From Chitinophagales bacterium (GTDB taxonomy: Bacteria; Bacteroidota; Bacteroidia; Chitinophagales; Chitinophagaceae), in NCBI GenBank assembly GCA_026936105.1, contig JAIXKI010000024.1, forward strand, positions 243,837 to 295,374: 51,538 nt of DNA, given 5' to 3'. Positions 15,456 through 25,095 of this stretch are shown here, piece by piece. The notes below the pieces were generated by a model. The model was not told where the DNA came from and did not search any database. It saw nothing but the letters and a program-made list of their open reading frames with translations. Within the stretch, counting starts at the first letter, position 1. Each line of letters begins with the position of its first letter. The translations under genes were made by a program, and so were the position numbers.

Positions 15456-17861
15456 ATGAAATCCGGAATCTTTATTAAAAAATTCAATGATATCGGTATC
15501 GGTGATACCGGTATTGTTGGCGGTAAAAACTCTTCTCTCGGAGAGATGTTTACCCGGCTTTCCAACAAAGGAATAAAAGTGCCCGATGGTTTTGCCACCA
15601 CCGCCGAAGCCTTCCATTATTTTCTTGAATTCAACCGGCTTGCTGGACCACTGCATGAATTGATGCAGCAACTCGATCGTGCTCATTATTCAAACCTGAA
15701 AGAAATTGGAAGCAAGGCGAGGCAGATGTTATTAATTGCAAAAATGCCGGAAGACCTGAAGGCTGAGATCATCAAAGCATATAAAGAACTCTGCGGGCAG
15801 ACATATTTTGAAGTGGCCGTACGCAGCAGCGCTACTGCCGAAGATCTTCCGCAGGCAAGTTTTGCCGGTCAGCATGAGTCTTTTCTCAATATCAAGGGAG
15901 AAGATGAGTTATTAACTGCAGTTCAAAAATGTTTTGCTTCCCTTTATACTGACCGGGCCATCAAATACCGGGAGGATCATGGCTTCCTGCATGAGCAGGT
16001 TCTGTTGTCGGTAGGAGTGCAAAGAATGGTGCGGTCTGACCTTGCATGTTCCGGTGTCGGGTTTACCCTGGAGCCTGAATCGGGATTCAGGGATATCATT
16101 CATCTGAGCGGCGTATGGGGCCTTGGTGAAAACATTGTCCAGGGCACAGTGACACCGGATGAATATTTTGTTTTTAAACCCACTTTAAAACAAAATAAAA
16201 ATGCGATCATCCAGAAAAGACTTGGTGATAAAGCAAAGACAATGATCTATGCCCCTGGAGATGAGGCAGGCGCTCCGGTAATTAATATTGATACCCCGGT
16301 TGAGAAAAGAACCAGGTTTGTACTCGAAGATCATGAAATAATTCAATTGGCTAAATGGTCATTGATCATCGAAGATCATTATGGCAGGCCCATGGATATC
16401 GAATGGGCAAAAGATGGGATCAGCAATGAAATTTTCATCATTCAGGCAAGGCCGGAAACGGTTCACTCGCAGCAGAATCCTTTTATCATCAAAGAATACA
16501 GATTATTGGAGAAAAGTAAAGTGATCAGTTCAGGGAATGCTATTGGCACCAGGATAGCGACCGGAGAAGCCAAACTTTTACATTCTCCTTCAGAAGCAGA
16601 TAAATTATCCGGCGGCGAGATCCTGATTACCGGGAGTACCAGCCCCGATTGGGATCCTGTGTTGAAAAAAGTATCCGCTATCGTAACTGATAAAGGAGGA
16701 AGAACAAGCCATGCTGCAATCGTAGCAAGAGAATTGGGAGTGCCTGCGGTGGTGGGATGTGGCAATGCTACAGAGAAGATAAAAGACGGACAGATGGTCA
16801 CGGTGAGCTGTGCGGAAGGTAAAACAGGATTTGTTTATGAAGGGAAATTGAGATCCGAAGAAAAGGAATATGATTTCCGCGAACTCAAAAAGCCGAACCG
16901 CACCCGGGTAATGCTGATCGTGGGCGATCCTGACCAGGCGTTCAAACTGTCTTTCTATCCCAACGATGGAGTGGGGTTGATGCGGATCGAGTTTGTCATC
17001 AATCATTCGGTAAAGATCCATCCGATGGCGCTGGTGAAATTCAATGAACTGAAAGATGAGCAGGTGAAGAAGAAGATCGAAGAGCTGACACATCATTATC
17101 CGGACAAGGAAAAATATTTTGTGGACAAGCTGGCACAGGGAATTGCCACTATCGCCGCAGCTTTTTATCCCAAGGATGTGATTGTAAGAATGAGTGATTT
17201 TAAAACGAATGAATATGCCAACCTGATAGGCGGGAAAGATTTTGAACCTGAAGAAGAGAACCCGATGCTTGGTTTCCGGGGCGCTTCTAGATATTACAAT
17301 GATCTGTATAAAGATGGATTCAGGCTGGAATGTGAAGCAATAAAAAAAGTAAGAGAGGAGATGGGGCTTGTGAATGTGAAAGTGATGATCCCTTTTTGCC
17401 GCACGGTGGAGGAAGGAAAAAAAGTGATCGGAGTGATGAAAGAAAATGGGCTGGACCGGAGCAAAGATCCTTCACTGGAAATTTATATGATGACTGAAAT
17501 ACCGGGCAACGTGTTGCAGGCGGAAGAATATGGAAAGATCTTCGATGGCATTTCCATAGGCTCCAATGATCTTACACAGTTAACATTGGGGATAGACAGG
17601 GATTCTGCCATTGTCAGCAATTTGTTCAGTGAACAGGACCCGGCGGCAAAACAAATGATCGCAATGGTAATCCGGAAAGCAAAAAATGCAGGAGTGAAGA
17701 TCGGCCTTTGCGGTCAGGCGCCAAGTGATTTTCCTGAGTTTGCGGGTTTCCTGGTACAGCAGGGTATTGACAGTATTTCCTTTAACCCGGATGCATTGAT
17801 GAAAGGAATAGAGAATATCGTAAAGGTAGGCGGAGTTGCACGTAAAGAAGTGCTTTTATAA
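15456..17861 (+). CDS. ppsA: Phosphoenolpyruvate synthase
   Basis: An 801-residue enzyme converting pyruvate, ATP and water to PEP, AMP and phosphate, allowing gluconeogenesis from three-carbon acids. Order: N-terminal ATP-binding domain (VGGKNSSLGEM, then the RSSATAEDLPQASFAGQ loop), swivelling phosphohistidine domain with GGRTSHAAIVARELG (catalytic His), and PEP/pyruvate-binding barrel ending with GLCGQAPSD (catalytic Cys). An in-frame ATG at 15429 would lie upstream of the predicted -7 element, so 15456 is chosen. An SDR gene follows after 10 bp. Confidence 0.94.
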   Translation: MKSGIFIKKFNDIGIGDTGIVGGKNSSLGEMFTRLSNKGIKVPDGFATTAEAFHYFLEFNRLAGPLHELMQQLDRAHYSNLKEIGSKARQMLLIAKMPEDLKAEIIKAYKELCGQTYFEVAVRSSATAEDLPQASFAGQHESFLNIKGEDELLTAVQKCFASLYTDRAIKYREDHGFLHEQVLLSVGVQRMVRSDLACSGVGFTLEPESGFRDIIHLSGVWGLGENIVQGTVTPDEYFVFKPTLKQNKNAIIQKRLGDKAKTMIYAPGDEAGAPVINIDTPVEKRTRFVLEDHEIIQLAKWSLIIEDHYGRPMDIEWAKDGISNEIFIIQARPETVHSQQNPFIIKEYRLLEKSKVISSGNAIGTRIATGEAKLLHSPSEADKLSGGEILITGSTSPDWDPVLKKVSAIVTDKGGRTSHAAIVARELGVPAVVGCGNATEKIKDGQMVTVSCAEGKTGFVYEGKLRSEEKEYDFRELKKPNRTRVMLIVGDPDQAFKLSFYPNDGVGLMRIEFVINHSVKIHPMALVKFNELKDEQVKKKIEELTHHYPDKEKYFVDKLAQGIATIAAAFYPKDVIVRMSDFKTNEYANLIGGKDFEPEEENPMLGFRGASRYYNDLYKDGFRLECEAIKKVREEMGLVNVKVMIPFCRTVEEGKKVIGVMKENGLDRSKDPSLEIYMMTEIPGNVLQAEEYGKIFDGISIGSNDLTQLTLGIDRDSAIVSNLFSEQDPAAKQMIAMVIRKAKNAGVKIGLCGQAPSDFPEFAGFLVQQGIDSISFNPDALMKGIENIVKVGGVARKEVLL

Positions 17862-17871
17862 AATATTATTT

Positions 17872-18627
17872 ATGGAAAAAATATTTGAAAACAAGGTGGC
17901 GATCGTCACCGGCGGAAGTTTCGGCATTGGCCGTGCCGCAGCTATAGCTTTTGCAGAACGCGGGGCAAAAGTGGTGATTGCAGATGTAGTGGAAAACAAT
18001 GAAACTTTGGAAGCTATCAGGAAACTGAATGGAGATGCAATTCTTGTAAAATGTGATGTATCCAAAGAGCAGGATATAAAGGATCTGGTAAGGCAAACGA
18101 TCGCAAAATACGGGAGGTTGGATTATGCATTCAATAATGCAGGGGTGGAAGGAGCATCTGCGATCACACATGAGTGCACGGTGGAAAACTGGGACAGAAC
18201 TACCGGGATCAACCTGAAAGGCATCTGGCTTTGTATGAAATATGAGGTTCCTGAAATGCTGAAACAAGGCAAAGGTATCATCGTAAACAACGCTTCCATT
18301 GCAGGCCTTGTCGGATTTCCGAATATCCCCGCTTATGTTGCCTCCAAGCATGGAGTAGTCGGCCTGACCAAAAATGCTGCGTTGGAATATGCCAAACAAA
18401 ATATCCGTGTAAATGCAATTTGCCCCGGAGTGATCAGGACTCCCATGATAGACCGCTTTACCGGAAAAGATAAGGAAGTGGAAAAACAATTTGCCGCACA
18501 GGAACCGGTGGGTAGGTTGGGAGAACCCGGAGAGGTGGCCGATGCCGTAATGTGGTTATGTTCTGATTCTTCTTCATTTGTAACAGGAACAGCATTACCT
18601 GTTGATGGCGGTTGGGTGGCACAATGA
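17872..18627 (+). CDS. SDR-family NAD(P)-dependent oxidoreductase
   Basis: A 251-residue classical short-chain dehydrogenase. Cofactor loop TGGSFGIG near residue 12, structural NNAG, catalytic Ser in NNASIAG, and Tyr/Lys in YVASK are all present; ADVVE after the second strand favours NAD(H). The C-terminal SFVTGTALPVDGGW is typical. The substrate (alcohol or sugar) is not predictable. It starts 10 bp after ppsA and is likely in the same transcript. The ATG at 17872 is preferred over a start inside ppsA at 17836. Confidence 0.9.
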   Translation: MEKIFENKVAIVTGGSFGIGRAAAIAFAERGAKVVIADVVENNETLEAIRKLNGDAILVKCDVSKEQDIKDLVRQTIAKYGRLDYAFNNAGVEGASAITHECTVENWDRTTGINLKGIWLCMKYEVPEMLKQGKGIIVNNASIAGLVGFPNIPAYVASKHGVVGLTKNAALEYAKQNIRVNAICPGVIRTPMIDRFTGKDKEVEKQFAAQEPVGRLGEPGEVADAVMWLCSDSSSFVTGTALPVDGGWVAQ

Positions 18628-18694
18628 GCCTGCTGTTAAAATCTTTATCAGATGTAAATTAATGGTTAAGAGCTTTAATTAAGAATGATAATGA

Positions 18695-18739
18695 TTGATA
18701 TTTCGTCAAATAAAATATGATGCACGAAAGTGTTCTTTG
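18695..18739 (+). promoter_or_regulatory. Variant Crp/Fnr-type box (N7) upstream of the Tyr-rich lipoprotein gene
   Basis: TTGATATTTCGTCAA (18695-18709) is a symmetrical TTGA/TCAA dyad with seven rather than six central bases. GTTCTTTG (18732-18739) keeps the TTTG half of a -7 element at the distance seen for the other boxes (30 bp), giving a predicted 16-nt leader. This is a degenerate member. Confidence 0.35.
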
Positions 18740-18761
18740 AAATTATTTTAAAAATTTTGAT

Positions 18762-19466
18762 ATGAAGCTCTTAAAAAATATAGGTATCGGCATTGCTTTT
18801 ATCTTTTTGATATGGGAAACTTCGGGATGCGGCCCCGGTACTTATGTAACAGGCGGAGTTGAATACAACAATCCAACCTGGGCCCCTGCTTATTATCCCG
18901 GTGTCCGTTATTATTATCTCCCAGACATAGAAACTTATTATGACCTTTCCGATGGCGATTTTGTGTACCTCGACAATGGCCAGTGGATGTTCTCTCCTGT
19001 ACTACCACCGATATATGCGAACTACAATCTATACACCGGTTTTGTCATTGCACTGAACACAAAGGTGTACAGGCCATGGTTGCATCATCAGTATTACGTA
19101 TCCCATTACCCGAGGTATTATTATCATAATGTTTATCAAAACAATTATGCTTCCATAAGGGGGTTCAATGAAAATGTGCGCAAACCCATCATCTGGAAAA
19201 ATGGCGAGCGTGATAATGCGACCAATCACTGGATATCCCAAAAGGATAGAGTGAATCCTGTCCAACTCAGAACAGAACAAAAGCCCAAAGCGCCGCAAAT
19301 GACCAACTATTACGGAAAGAGGATCGGCCAGCCGGTAAAAGTCAGGCATCAGATGATGCAGGGGCGGATGCAAAGAGTGCATGAAGAAAGAGCGGTTCCA
19401 AGAGTACATGTTCCTGCTCCGGCCATGAAGATGAGCAGACCCGGGATTAAAAGTCATCATACATAA
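18762..19466 (+). CDS. Tyr/Pro/His-rich exported lipoprotein, unknown
   Basis: A 234-residue exported protein. The N-terminus MKLLKNIGIGIAFIFLIWE leads to SGC, a lipobox-like cleavage site with Cys near residue 23. The mature part has many YY and PxY pairs (YYYLPDIETYYDLSDGDFVY, then NGQWMFSPVLPP), as in a family of Bacteroidota surface or periplasmic lipoproteins without known function; the C-terminal third is basic and rich in His, Met and Arg. It may sit in the outer membrane. Confidence 0.7.
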   Translation: MKLLKNIGIGIAFIFLIWETSGCGPGTYVTGGVEYNNPTWAPAYYPGVRYYYLPDIETYYDLSDGDFVYLDNGQWMFSPVLPPIYANYNLYTGFVIALNTKVYRPWLHHQYYVSHYPRYYYHNVYQNNYASIRGFNENVRKPIIWKNGERDNATNHWISQKDRVNPVQLRTEQKPKAPQMTNYYGKRIGQPVKVRHQMMQGRMQRVHEERAVPRVHVPAPAMKMSRPGIKSHHT

Positions 19467-19511
19467 TTGATCAATAACCTGCCTTAAGTGTAACAGACAA
19501 AACACTATGTT

Positions 19512-19551
19512 CCTGTACTGCGACCGTCTTCTGCAACGGTTGCAGTACAGG
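19512..19551 (+). other. Strong hairpin in the leader of the TolC-family efflux operon
   Basis: CCTGTACTGC (19512-19521) pairs perfectly with GCAGTACAGG (19542-19551). Inside, CCGT pairs with ACGG after a 2x2 internal loop, leaving an 8-nt loop. No T-run follows on the plus strand, so it is not a plain terminator. It could be an operator or an mRNA structure acting on the efflux operon, whose ATG lies 25 bp downstream. Confidence 0.5.
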
Positions 19552-19575
19552 CAGGCAGAAAAAAACTATTTACTG

Positions 19576-20928
19576 ATGAAGAAAAAAATATTACTTACCC
19601 TTTCACTTGTAACATCCTTGTTTTTTAATGAAGTCAAAGCCCAGGCAACCAATACAGCAAGGCCCTGGAATATTGAAGACTGTTTTAAGTATGCATCAGA
19701 ACATAATATTCAGATCAGCACTCTGCGATTGAGCGAACAATCTGCCATGCAGGACCTGTGGGCATCAAAAGGGTTAAAGATCCCCGGCTTGTCGGTTTCC
19801 GTAAGCAACTCATTTAACAATGCAAATAATTCCGACGGGAGCGGGGGGCTGGTCAACCAGCTATCCAGCAGTGGATCATACTCTGTGAATTCCGGAATCG
19901 TATTATGGAACGGCAATTCGATCAATAATACAATTCAGCAAAGACAATTGCTGGCACAAACAGCAGGTCTTTCCGTTCAGCAGTCTTTTAATGATATTAC
20001 ACTGGCCATTACGCAGGCATATCTGAATATTTTATTATCAAAAGAAAATCTGGGCTACCTGACTGACCTGGAAAGTACTTCTGAAGCTATGGTGAAACAA
20101 GGCCAGCAATTCTTTGATGCCGGAAGTATTGCTAAAAAAGATCTGTTGCAGCTTCAGGCCCAACTGGCCGGTGATAAATTCCTGGTAGTGCAGGCACAAA
20201 ATTCAATACGGCAAAATCTTCTTTCATTAAAACAAATGCTTCAGCTCCCAACGGATACTTTATTCGACGTAGTAACACCTGACTCTGCCACCGTAATACC
20301 GGCTCCGGTACTTTTGCCTTTAGAAGAAGTGCAACAAACTGCATTGCGTGATTTTCCGGATATGCAGATAGGTAAATTGGGGGTGGATCTTGCATCACTT
20401 GGGATAGAACAGGCGAAAGCCGGATTTAAACCTACACTCAGCGCCAATGGTTCCATCGGCAGCGGCTACAGTGATGTGATCACCAATTCAGTCTTTCCCA
20501 AGACCGGCTTCTTTAAACAAAACGGAAACAATTTTTTTCAGAGAGTAGGAGTGACTTTGTCCGTTCCGATCTTTTCCAACAGAACAAATAATGCTAATCT
20601 TGAAAAAGCAAATATTGCCTATAAGCAGGCTAATCTGAATTTACAGAATGATCAGTTGGTGTTGTCCCAGGCGGTGGAACAGGCATACCTGAATGCATCG
20701 AATGCTATGCAGTCATTTCAGGCTGCTGATGAACAACTGAAGGCGGCTACAGAAAGCTACCGCATCACCAAAGAACAGTTCAGGCTGGGCGCTATTAATG
20801 TTTATGATCTTCAGCAGCAACAAACCCAGTATGTACAGGCAGTGCAGTCTTTTGTTCAGTCAAAATATACAGCAGTGTTGCAGCAAAAGATCTATGAATT
20901 CTATATGGGTAAACCGGTAACATTATAA
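19576..20928 (+). CDS. TolC-family outer-membrane efflux protein
   Basis: A 450-residue outer-membrane factor. A signal peptide ends at 'NEVKAQA' (about residue 23). Two homologous halves carry OEP-type coiled-coil helices, with ITLAITQAYLNILLSKENL in the first and LVLSQAVEQAYLNASNAM in the second, as in TolC trimers spanning the periplasm. Starting at the ATG at 19576 rather than 19507 gives an intact signal peptide. It begins an apparent six-gene transporter operon (19576-25860), and would form the exit channel for the downstream pump. Confidence 0.93.
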   Translation: MKKKILLTLSLVTSLFFNEVKAQATNTARPWNIEDCFKYASEHNIQISTLRLSEQSAMQDLWASKGLKIPGLSVSVSNSFNNANNSDGSGGLVNQLSSSGSYSVNSGIVLWNGNSINNTIQQRQLLAQTAGLSVQQSFNDITLAITQAYLNILLSKENLGYLTDLESTSEAMVKQGQQFFDAGSIAKKDLLQLQAQLAGDKFLVVQAQNSIRQNLLSLKQMLQLPTDTLFDVVTPDSATVIPAPVLLPLEEVQQTALRDFPDMQIGKLGVDLASLGIEQAKAGFKPTLSANGSIGSGYSDVITNSVFPKTGFFKQNGNNFFQRVGVTLSVPIFSNRTNNANLEKANIAYKQANLNLQNDQLVLSQAVEQAYLNASNAMQSFQAADEQLKAATESYRITKEQFRLGAINVYDLQQQQTQYVQAVQSFVQSKYTAVLQQKIYEFYMGKPVTL

Positions 20929-20938
20929 AATCCAGGAA

Positions 20939-22258
20939 ATGAAAAAGGGAAAAATTATACTATTACTTATTCTGATCGTTGCAGCAGCGGCAGTGTATTA
21001 TTTTTATTTCAGAAAGGACAAGGAAGACCGGACAGTCAGTTTTGTAACCGGTAAAGCAGAATATGGTTATATCGGTTTAAGTGTGACAGCAACAGGTACG
21101 GTGCAACCGGTAGATACTGTAACCGTGGGCGCACAGGTGTCCGGCGTGGTGCAGAATGTATATGTAGATTTTAATGATGTGGTAAAAGCGGGCCAATTGA
21201 TTGCAAAAGTGGACCCTTCCATTATTGAACAGCAATTGGACCAGGCAAAAGCAACGCTGGCAAATGCTCAAAGCAACCTGGCATATCTGCAAAGTAATTA
21301 TGACCGTCAAAACCAGTTATATGAACTTGGCGCTATCAGCAAAGCGGATTATCAGCTGGCTTTGAATCAGTTTAATTCGGCAAAAGCTTCGGTGTCCAAT
21401 GCAACTGCTCAATTGAATCTTGCACAAAGAAATCTTTACTATACAAATATTTATTCGCCGATTAACGGGGTGGTCTTGAACAGGAATGTAAGCGCAGGGC
21501 AAACAATCGCTTCAAGTTTCAGTGCACCAACACTGTTTGTCATTGCAAGAGATCTGACTAAAATGCAGGTCCGTGCCGATGTGGATGAAGCCGATATTGG
21601 CGGAGTCCGTTCGGGACAGCATGTTACTTTTACTGTAGATGCATTTCCCAATGATGTTTTCCACGGGTCGGTAAACCAGATATTGTTAAGGCCTGCCGTT
21701 TCAGCCAATGTGGTCACTTACACTACCCTCATTGATGTGGACAACAAAAGCCTGAAGTTAAAACCGGGAATGACTGCAAGCATCAACATTTATACGCAGG
21801 AAGACAGTAATGCATTGCTGATACCTGCAAGGGCGATCAATTTCAGACCGGACACTTCTGTCTTGAAGAAATATGTTTTTGTAAAAGCTAAAGAAAGACT
21901 TCAGGAAACTTCCAATGGAGATAGCACAAAGGGTTTTCGTGAAGACAATGTAAAAGTAATAACAGATGGAGGGGATGAAGAAATCAGGAGTTCATCCGTA
22001 TGGATGCTGAAAGGTGATACTTTGATCGAGAAAAAGATTCTGACCGGAATAGATGATGATGTACATGTGCATGTGATCAAAGGACTTTCCGCCGGAGATG
22101 AAGTGATCACTAATATGATGACAGGTGCAGTGAAAGCAGATAACAGTGATAATGCACAACGAAGCCCGTTCATGCCGCAGATGAGAAGAAGAACTCCTTC
22201 TGGTAATAAAAATACGGGAACACAAACACAGCAAAGCGGGCAAAGAAAGCAACAATAA
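20939..22258 (+). CDS. MacA-like periplasmic adaptor subunit (HlyD/RND family)
   Basis: A 439-residue membrane-fusion protein with an N-terminal anchor (about residues 4-23), a split lipoyl-like domain (TATGTVQPVDTVTVGAQVSG, and VVLNRNVSAGQTI later), an alpha-hairpin of about residues 95-160 rich in Gln/Asn/Ala, and beta-barrel and membrane-proximal domains. The C-terminus is a Gln/Arg-rich low-complexity tail. It would link the MacB-type ABC pump to TolC. Separated by 10 bp from the TolC gene and 3 bp from the ATPase gene. Confidence 0.92.
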   Translation: MKKGKIILLLILIVAAAAVYYFYFRKDKEDRTVSFVTGKAEYGYIGLSVTATGTVQPVDTVTVGAQVSGVVQNVYVDFNDVVKAGQLIAKVDPSIIEQQLDQAKATLANAQSNLAYLQSNYDRQNQLYELGAISKADYQLALNQFNSAKASVSNATAQLNLAQRNLYYTNIYSPINGVVLNRNVSAGQTIASSFSAPTLFVIARDLTKMQVRADVDEADIGGVRSGQHVTFTVDAFPNDVFHGSVNQILLRPAVSANVVTYTTLIDVDNKSLKLKPGMTASINIYTQEDSNALLIPARAINFRPDTSVLKKYVFVKAKERLQETSNGDSTKGFREDNVKVITDGGDEEIRSSSVWMLKGDTLIEKKILTGIDDDVHVHVIKGLSAGDEVITNMMTGAVKADNSDNAQRSPFMPQMRRRTPSGNKNTGTQTQQSGQRKQQ

Positions 22259-22261
22259 AAA

Positions 22262-23038
22262 ATGAACAAAGAGAATTCAGTAATACTTGATATAAGAAAC
22301 CTGCACCGGGAATTCAAAATGGGTGAAGAGACTGTCAAAGCTTTGAACGGCGTCAGTTTTACAATCAGCAAAGGAGAATTTGTCACCATCATGGGAAGCA
22401 GCGGATCAGGAAAGACCACGCTCCTGAATATTTTAGGGTGCCTGGATAAACCTACAAGCGGAACTTATCTTCTTGACGGAATTGATATCGGCAAGCTCTC
22501 AAAAACACAACTGGCAGGCTACCGGAATAGGAAATTAGGATTCGTTTTTCAATCCTACAATTTATTGGCGAGAACCTCGGCTTTGGAAAATGTGGAACTG
22601 CCTTTGATGTACAATAAAGATTTTTCGGCAAAACAAAGAAAAGAAAAAGCATTGAAAGCGCTTGAAGCTGTCGGTCTTTCCCAGAGAGTTCATCATTTAC
22701 CAAATCAGCTTTCGGGAGGACAGCAGCAAAGGGTTGCCATAGCAAGAGCGCTGGTGAATGACCCGGTGATGATACTGGCTGATGAAGCGACCGGTAACCT
22801 GGATACAAGAACTTCTTACGAGATCATGATGCTGGTGCAGGAGCTGAATGATGTGCAGGGAAAGACAATAGTCTTTGTGACCCATGAACCGGATATTGCC
22901 TCTTTCAGCAAACGCACCATTACATTGAAGGATGGGAAGATCATTAAAGATGCCGTCAACACCAATGTGCAAAACGCTAAGGAATCGCTGGCATCTCTTC
23001 CCCCGATTGATGAAGAAATAACAAACCCTGTGACATGA
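22262..23038 (+). CDS. MacB/LolD-type ABC transporter ATP-binding protein
   Basis: A 258-residue ATPase of the MacB/FtsE/LolD group. Walker A GSSGSGKT, Q-loop FQSYNLLARTSALENV, signature LSGGQQQR, Walker B MILADEATGNLD and HEPD switch are intact. It pairs with the permease gene, which starts inside its stop codon (ATGA overlap at 23035-23038). In MacB these two parts are one polypeptide, here they are separate. A C-terminal tail of about 30 residues beyond the fold is unassigned. Confidence 0.92.
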   Translation: MNKENSVILDIRNLHREFKMGEETVKALNGVSFTISKGEFVTIMGSSGSGKTTLLNILGCLDKPTSGTYLLDGIDIGKLSKTQLAGYRNRKLGFVFQSYNLLARTSALENVELPLMYNKDFSAKQRKEKALKALEAVGLSQRVHHLPNQLSGGQQQRVAIARALVNDPVMILADEATGNLDTRTSYEIMMLVQELNDVQGKTIVFVTHEPDIASFSKRTITLKDGKIIKDAVNTNVQNAKESLASLPPIDEEITNPVT

Positions 23039-24255
23039 GGATCGTAAATCTTATACAGCTTGCCTTGCGTGCAATTAAAAGAAACAAGATGAGAGCCTTT
23101 CTCACCATGCTGGGGATCATCATAGGTGTGGCAGCTGTGATAGCCATGGTGGCTATCGGGCAGGGATCCAAGCAAAGCATACAAAGCCAGCTTTCGGGAA
23201 TGGGTAGCAATATGATCGTGATCCGGCCGAACAGCAATATCCAGGGAGGTGCAAGGCTCGATAATACCACGGTGCAGACTTTGACGGAGCCTGATGTAGC
23301 AGCGCTGGAAAAAGATCCTCAATATTTCACTGCAGTCTCTCCTCAGGTTTCTTCAAGAGGTCAGGTGATCAACGGACCTAACAACTGGACCACAAACATA
23401 CAGGGAGTATCTCCTGATTTTTTAAAGATCAGAAGCTGGCCATTGCAGGAAGGTGTGAATTTTACGCAACAGGATGTCAAGACCTCCGCTAAGGTATGCC
23501 TGGTCGGGCAGACCATTGTTAGCAATCTCTTTCCCGACGGATCCGATCCTATCGGTAAAATGATTCGTTTCAAGAACATTCCTTTCAAGATCATAGGCGT
23601 GTTAAGTAAAAAAGGAGAGAATACTTTCGGGCAGGATCAGGATGATGTGATCCTTGCGCCGGTAACAACGGTGCAAAAGAGAATTCTTGCCACCATTTAT
23701 TACCAGACAATATTTGCTTCTGCCCTTGATGAAAAATCAACCGACAAAGCGGTGGATGAGATAACCAACGTATTAAGAGCAAGCCATAAATTGCCGCCCG
23801 GAACGGATGATGACTTCACCGTGCGTTCCCAGGCAGAATTAATCAATACATTCACGGCCACCAGCCAGATACTCACTATTCTGCTCGCTGTGATCGCTGG
23901 TATTTCCCTGATTGTAGGCGGTATCGGTATCATGAACATCATGTATGTATCGGTGACGGAACGTACCAAGGAGATCGGACTGAGAATGTCCATCGGCGCA
24001 CGGGGCATTGACATACTGATGCAGTTTCTTGTGGAAGCCATCCTGATCAGCGTGACAGGTGGATTGATCGGTGTGGCATTCGGAATAGCAGCCACCAAAC
24101 TCGTCACCATTTTTTTACATTGGCCCACTCTGGTCACTCAGGCATCAGTTATTCTTTCATTCATGGTATGTTTTATCACGGGTGTATTTTTTGGATATTA
24201 TCCCGCATTGAAAGCTTCGAAGCTTGATCCGATCGAGGCGCTGAGATATGAGTAG
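23035..24255 (+). CDS. MacB-like ABC transporter permease (FtsX family)
   Basis: A 406-residue permease: one N-terminal membrane helix (about 20-42, LTMLGIIIGVAAVIAMVAIG), a periplasmic MacB-type core, and three C-terminal helices with the FtsX signature GGIGIMNIMYVSVTERTKEI. MacB complexes are mechanotransmitters that push periplasmic substrates (macrolides, siderophores, peptides, lipoproteins) out through TolC. The start codon overlaps the ATPase stop, so expression is coupled. The cargo is not predictable. Confidence 0.92.
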   Translation: MRIVNLIQLALRAIKRNKMRAFLTMLGIIIGVAAVIAMVAIGQGSKQSIQSQLSGMGSNMIVIRPNSNIQGGARLDNTTVQTLTEPDVAALEKDPQYFTAVSPQVSSRGQVINGPNNWTTNIQGVSPDFLKIRSWPLQEGVNFTQQDVKTSAKVCLVGQTIVSNLFPDGSDPIGKMIRFKNIPFKIIGVLSKKGENTFGQDQDDVILAPVTTVQKRILATIYYQTIFASALDEKSTDKAVDEITNVLRASHKLPPGTDDDFTVRSQAELINTFTATSQILTILLAVIAGISLIVGGIGIMNIMYVSVTERTKEIGLRMSIGARGIDILMQFLVEAILISVTGGLIGVAFGIAATKLVTIFLHWPTLVTQASVILSFMVCFITGVFFGYYPALKASKLDPIEALRYE

Positions 24256-24285
24256 GCTTTTACCAATTGATTAAAAACTTTTTTA

Positions 24286-25089
24286 TTGATGGGAATTATT
24301 CTTGAAACGAAAGGGCTCAGTAAAAGATTCGGGAAACTTGCTGTCCTGAATGACCTTAACATCTCAATGGAGAAAGGAGAAATATTTTCTTTGCTTGGAC
24401 CGAATGGCGCCGGAAAGACCACTACCATTAAAATGCTGACCACTTTGCTGAAGCCGACTTCCGGCGATGCACTGATAGACGGGGTGAGTATTGTAAAAGA
24501 TCCTTACCGGGTAAGGAAGCTGATAGGTTATGTCCCGCAAATGCTTTCTGCCGATGGCACACTGACCGGTTATGAAAATCTTTTATTGTTTGGAAAGCTG
24601 TATGACATCCCCAATAAAGAAGCAAAAAGAAGAGCTTTGGAAGCCCTGGAATTCATGAACCTTTCTGATTTTGCAAGCAAGCAAGTGAAAACCTATTCGG
24701 GAGGAATGGTGAGAAGATTGGAGATCGCTCAGTCCATGCTGCATCACCCGGAAGTTTTATTTCTCGATGAACCCACTACCGGACTTGACCCCATCGGTGT
24801 GAAAACGGTTTGGGAGCACATTTTGAAACTGAAAGATCAGTTCAATACAACCATATTACTGACCACACATATTATGGAAGAAGCGGACAAACTTTCCAAC
24901 CATGTTGCTTTTTTATCAAGAGGAAAATTAGCGGCCACCGGCACGCCTGAAGGATTGAAGAGTTCGCTGGGAAAAGAAAATGTTTCCATGGAAGATGTTT
25001 TTATTCATTACACCAAAGAATCTTTGGACACAGAAAAAAGTTTTCGTGACCTGCGCATCAGCAGAAGAACCACGTCACGATTGGGATGA
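24286..25089 (+). CDS. DrrA-type ABC transporter ATP-binding protein
   Basis: A 267-residue ATPase of the daunorubicin-exporter (DrrA/CcmA) type. Walker A GPNGAGKT, signature YSGGMVRR, Walker B VLFLDEPTTGLDP and TTHIMEEAD switch are intact. It follows the MacB permease after 30 bp and precedes its own ABC-2 permease by 6 bp, so a second exporter is encoded in the same transcriptional unit. The C-terminal 40 residues are basic and unassigned. Confidence 0.92.
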   Translation: MMGIILETKGLSKRFGKLAVLNDLNISMEKGEIFSLLGPNGAGKTTTIKMLTTLLKPTSGDALIDGVSIVKDPYRVRKLIGYVPQMLSADGTLTGYENLLLFGKLYDIPNKEAKRRALEALEFMNLSDFASKQVKTYSGGMVRRLEIAQSMLHHPEVLFLDEPTTGLDPIGVKTVWEHILKLKDQFNTTILLTTHIMEEADKLSNHVAFLSRGKLAATGTPEGLKSSLGKENVSMEDVFIHYTKESLDTEKSFRDLRISRRTTSRLG

Positions 25090-25095
25090 ACCGTT

